In this document: positions 61,631 through 64,000 of the stretch, piece after piece | Layout: every line of letters starts with the position of its first letter | Position numbering within the stretch: the stretch's first letter is position 1 | NCBI RefSeq assembly: GCF_014207985.1 | Contig: NZ_JACHMI010000001.1 | Span: forward strand, 11,639,001 to 11,703,000 | DNA from: Nonomuraea rubra | GTDB lineage: Bacteria; Actinomycetota; Actinomycetes; Streptosporangiales; Streptosporangiaceae | Length of the DNA stretch: 64,000 nt | Reading direction: 5' to 3' | Notes under the pieces: generated by a model | What the model was told of the DNA's origin: nothing | What the model saw: only the letters and a program-made list of their open reading frames with translations | Database searches by the model: none | Position numbers and translations under genes: made by a program

Positions 61631-62311
61631 GTGAGCCGGAGAAGCAGCGCGGCCGCGATGTAGCGCGCGTGCCCCGTGATGCTCCGAGGGTCGTACCCGA
61701 GCGCCCGCGTCAGCGACTCGTGCTTGGCCTGCACGGTCGAATGATGCATCCCCAGCGCCGCCGCCGCTGACCGCACGCTGTCGGACTCGACGAGGACGCG
61801 AACGATGTCAGCCGACCGGGGATCGAGACGGGCGAGCGCGCGCACATCGTCGTGCGGCGTACGCGGCTCGTACGCCTGCGCGAGTATCAGCAGCGCCCCG
61901 ATGTCAGTGGCGTCCACGACGGGGGTTTCCGGCTCGGTGAGGCGGTAGGCGATGACGGCGCCCTCCCACGACTCCGGCGCGCGGTCGGCGCTGAGACGCG
62001 GTCCGAATCCGGCGGGTTCGGTGAGGGGGAGGTCGCCGGTCAGGTCGAGGGTGGCGCGCAGGAGGCCGTAGCGGGTCGGGACCACGGTGGACGGAGCGCA
62101 CATCACGGGCGCCTCCGTGGCCGTCGCGATGAGCCGGACGTGCGCTCGGCCGGACGCGGAGCCTGGCGAGGGCCTTGGCGCGCTCGTCGGCGGGCGCGGC
62201 GGAGTCGAGGCCGGCTCCGCCCGCGCTGAGGGTGTCGAAGTAGGAGATGACCTTGAGCGCCTCACTCGCATCCGGGTCAAGGGCTGTGAGCCGTCCGACG
62301 AGATCCTGCAT
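61588..62311 (-). pseudogene. PucR-type helix-turn-helix regulator, broken by a frameshift
   Basis: The N-terminal part starts at ATG 62311 (MQDLVGRLTALDPDASEALK, then ISYFDTLSAGG) and stays in one frame to about 62170. The C-terminal part (RYGLLRATLDLTGDLP, ATDIGALLILAQAYEP and the HTH VRSAAAALGMHHSTVQAKHE, ending AALLLRLTDPAWLEN) is in another frame. The joint also lacks about 20 residues of linker, so a small deletion plus shift is likely. The C-terminal HTH is of PucR/CdaR type. Confidence 0.6.
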
Positions 62312-62368
62312 GTGTGCTCCCTCGGCCGGTGACCACCAACATACCCGCAGGTCGGGAGCGCGTTTGAG

Positions 62369-62812
62369 TCACTGACCGAGCACGCGTGCCACCCAGGCGT
62401 TCCGTGCCGCGACCATCGCCTGGGCGAGCGCCGAGTGCGGGGCGAGCAGGTCGAAGCCGTGGAACCCGCCCGGCCACACGTGCAGATCGGCCTGGCCGCC
62501 CGCCTTCCACAGCCCCATGGCGTAGTCGACGTCCTCGTCGCGGAAGACCTCGGCGGAGCCGCAGTCGATGAACGCGGGCGGCAGTCCGCCCAGATCGGTC
62601 GCGCGGGCCGGGGCGGCGTAGATCGAGACGTTCTCCGTGCTCCGCCGCTCGCCGACCAGCCCATCACGTTGCTCGCGCGGTCCCACAGGCCGACGCCGTC
62701 CATCTGCAAGGACGACACGGTCTGGTCGCGGTCGTCGAGCATGGGGTAGATGAGCGCCTGCCCGGCCAGCGAGGGGCCGCCACGGTCGCGGGCCAGCAGG
62801 GCGGTGCCGGCG
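62369..62812 (-). pseudogene. C-terminal remnant of an alpha/beta hydrolase (esterase)
   Basis: The minus strand reads GTALLARDRGGPSLAGQALI then YPMLDDRD in one frame, and after about 62660 PARATDLGGLPPAFIDCGSA, EVFRDEDVDYA and GGFHGFDLLAP in another. These are the acid and histidine parts of a hormone-sensitive-lipase-type esterase. The N-terminal half, with HGGG and GxSxG, is absent, and an internal frameshift is present. It stops at 62812, exactly where another remnant begins on the other strand. Confidence 0.62.
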
Positions 62813-63252
62813 GCATGGTGCCGATGGTCACCCAGGGCGCGTACGTCGCCTCCAAGTTCGCCAGCCTCGGGTTCTCGATGGTGCTGCGCGACGAGTTGCG
62901 GGGCACCGACATCGGGGTGTCGGTCCTCTGCCCCGGTACGGTGGCCACTCGGCTGGGGGTCACCGCAGGCGAGGGCGAGGCGAAACTGCTGGGCAAGGAG
63001 ATGGACGTCCAGGTCATCGAGCGCAACAGCACCCTGCTGGCGGCCGGCGCCGACCCCGGCAAGGTCGGAGAGCAGGTGGTCGAGGCGATCCGGGCCCGGC
63101 AGTTCATGATCGTCACCCATCGCGAGAGGGCACCGCTCGTCGAACGCGTGCACGCGGAGCAGGCCCGCGCCTTCAGCGAGTTCGACGGCCGCCACGGGGT
63201 GGACGCGACCGCGCGGATGCTGGCCTCGGGGATCGACCTCGACCAGGCCTAG
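62813..63252 (+). pseudogene. C-terminal remnant of a short-chain dehydrogenase
   Basis: From 62815 the plus strand reads MVPMVTQGAYVASKFASLGF, VLRDELRGTDIGVSVLCPGT and VATRLGVT, which is the catalytic YxxxK and following part of an SDR enzyme. The N-terminal Rossmann half (TGxxxGxG) is missing. The ATG at the joint is probably an internal Met of the SDR. The gene faces the hydrolase remnant head to head. Confidence 0.65.
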
Positions 63253-63375
63253 GTACGGCCGGGCCGTACTCAGGGGCAGGTCTTCCGGTACTCAGGGCCT
63301 GCCGGCACGTGCCTCTTCCACTCCTCCGGGTGAAGGAACGGCCCAGCTGGGCACACAGAAACACTGACCCCACCC

Positions 63376-63530
63376 TTGGCAGGGAACGCCCCCGAAACCG
63401 CCGACCAAGCGGACGCGACCATCACACTGTCCGACGGCACTCGCCGGTGCGCGACGTTCATGACGCTCGTCGCGACTGGAGAAATCGACGACGCATGCGG
63501 CGTCCTGCCGCCTCCTGATGAGCAGGCCGT
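63376..63530 (+). pseudogene. Possible remnant of a small plus-strand gene
   Basis: A short stretch reads DADQATITLSDGTRRCATFM-like sequence (TITLSDGTRRCATFMTLV), which has the look of a beta-hairpin domain of small actinomycete proteins. It then loses coding pattern. Nothing else convincing lies between 63253 and 63546. Confidence 0.2.
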
Positions 63531-63546
63531 GGTCAGTAGTGGATGC

Positions 63547-63954
63547 CTAACCCGTGATCCACCAGCAGTAGAGCAGTTCATCGCTCTCCTTGGCCCGCCG
63601 CGCAAGGGCGACCAGCTCTTCGACCAGGTCCACCACGTCTTCACCGTCACGGAAGGGGCAGAGCGGGTCCATCGTCCAACGCCGGGCCACTTCGAGCAGG
63701 CGGGAGTCCTCGACCTCGGCGAGCGCATCACGTGCACTCGCCGATAATTCATCGATTTGTGGTCCATCGACGTATGGCGAGTCCTCCGGAAGGGCCAGCC
63801 ATTCTTCTTCGGTTTGTGGTGCCCCTTCAGGCGGAGGGTACAAGGTGACCGTCTCGACGAGATCATCCGAGTTGGGAACGTTCTTGATGGCGGCCACGAG
63901 GCTGCCCAGAGATCCGCTGGGGTCGACCCAGGTGATTTCCACGACATCGAACAC
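63547..63954 (-). CDS. Hypothetical acidic protein
   Basis: A 135-residue acidic protein (many Glu and Asp) with VEITWVDPSGSLGSLVAAIK at the start and SRLLEVARRWTMDPLCPFRD near the middle. There is no signal peptide or membrane helix. Its base composition is a little less GC-rich than that of the neighbours. No family recognised. Confidence 0.55.
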   Translation of the reverse strand: MFDVVEITWVDPSGSLGSLVAAIKNVPNSDDLVETVTLYPPPEGAPQTEEEWLALPEDSPYVDGPQIDELSASARDALAEVEDSRLLEVARRWTMDPLCPFRDGEDVVDLVEELVALARRAKESDELLYCWWITG

Positions 63955-64000
63955 TGGCGCGCCACGAAGGGGTTTGCTGCGGTCCCGTACAGTGGTCGGC

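Overview
The window is chromosomal DNA of a high-GC filamentous actinomycete, most like the Streptosporangiaceae (for example Nonomuraea). The signs are strong G/C at third codon positions, many GTG starts, start/stop overlaps (ATGA, GTGA, TGATG), many ECF sigma and two-component genes, and large secreted proteases. The species call is inference. I saw no rRNA, tRNA, CRISPR array, intact insertion sequence or prophage.

Layout. 1-4.7 kb holds small metabolic genes (2H phosphoesterase-like, aminoglycoside-phosphotransferase fold, SET domain, FUSC-type membrane protein, alpha/beta hydrolase, VOC protein). 4.8-10.6 kb is a tight four-gene operon: an ABC-ATPase-like protein whose catalytic motifs are all lost, a solute-binding lipoprotein, a fused double permease, and a membrane-anchored NB-ARC/TPR-like protein whose P-loop lysine is also lost. 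10.6-24.1 kb is a compact type VII secretion (T7SS)-like island. It has an ECF sigma/anti-sigma pair, an EssC/EccC-like FHA-FtsK ATPase, and a facing seven-gene operon with a membrane pseudokinase, two WXG100-type small proteins, two accessory proteins, a 1474-residue RHS toxin and an overlapping zinc-ribbon candidate immunity gene.

24-30 kb has a decayed MarR remnant, a membrane protein and three secreted M28 peptidases. 30-35 kb has a LigD-type polymerase domain, a TPP riboswitch driving thiD-tenA, and cstA with a small leader gene. 35-46 kb has a subtilase with a C-terminal beta-propeller, a divergent large LuxR regulator, a NarL-type two-component system and a Tat-exported GxGYxYP protein. 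46-52.6 kb has DUF2332, methyltransferase, LysE, a GNAT remnant, an unlinked pyrH, a PHP hydrolase, a lipoprotein, peptidase E and a membrane phosphodiesterase.

52.7-54.9 kb is an ECF42-like sigma factor with its DGPF/YCII partner and a PPOX gene; both partner genes carry matching TGTCGA...CGTC promoters. 54.9-57.5 kb is an ArsR-MFS-methyltransferase operon with an operator wrapped around a leaderless promoter. 57.6-61.2 kb has small, mostly hypothetical genes. 61.2-64 kb is a graveyard: frameshifted genes, and a hydrolase remnant fused head-to-head to a short-chain dehydrogenase remnant at about 62.81 kb.

The two regions most likely to hold something undescribed are the ATPase-dead ABC/STAND operon (4.8-10.6 kb) and the minimal T7SS-like RHS-toxin island (10.6-24.1 kb).
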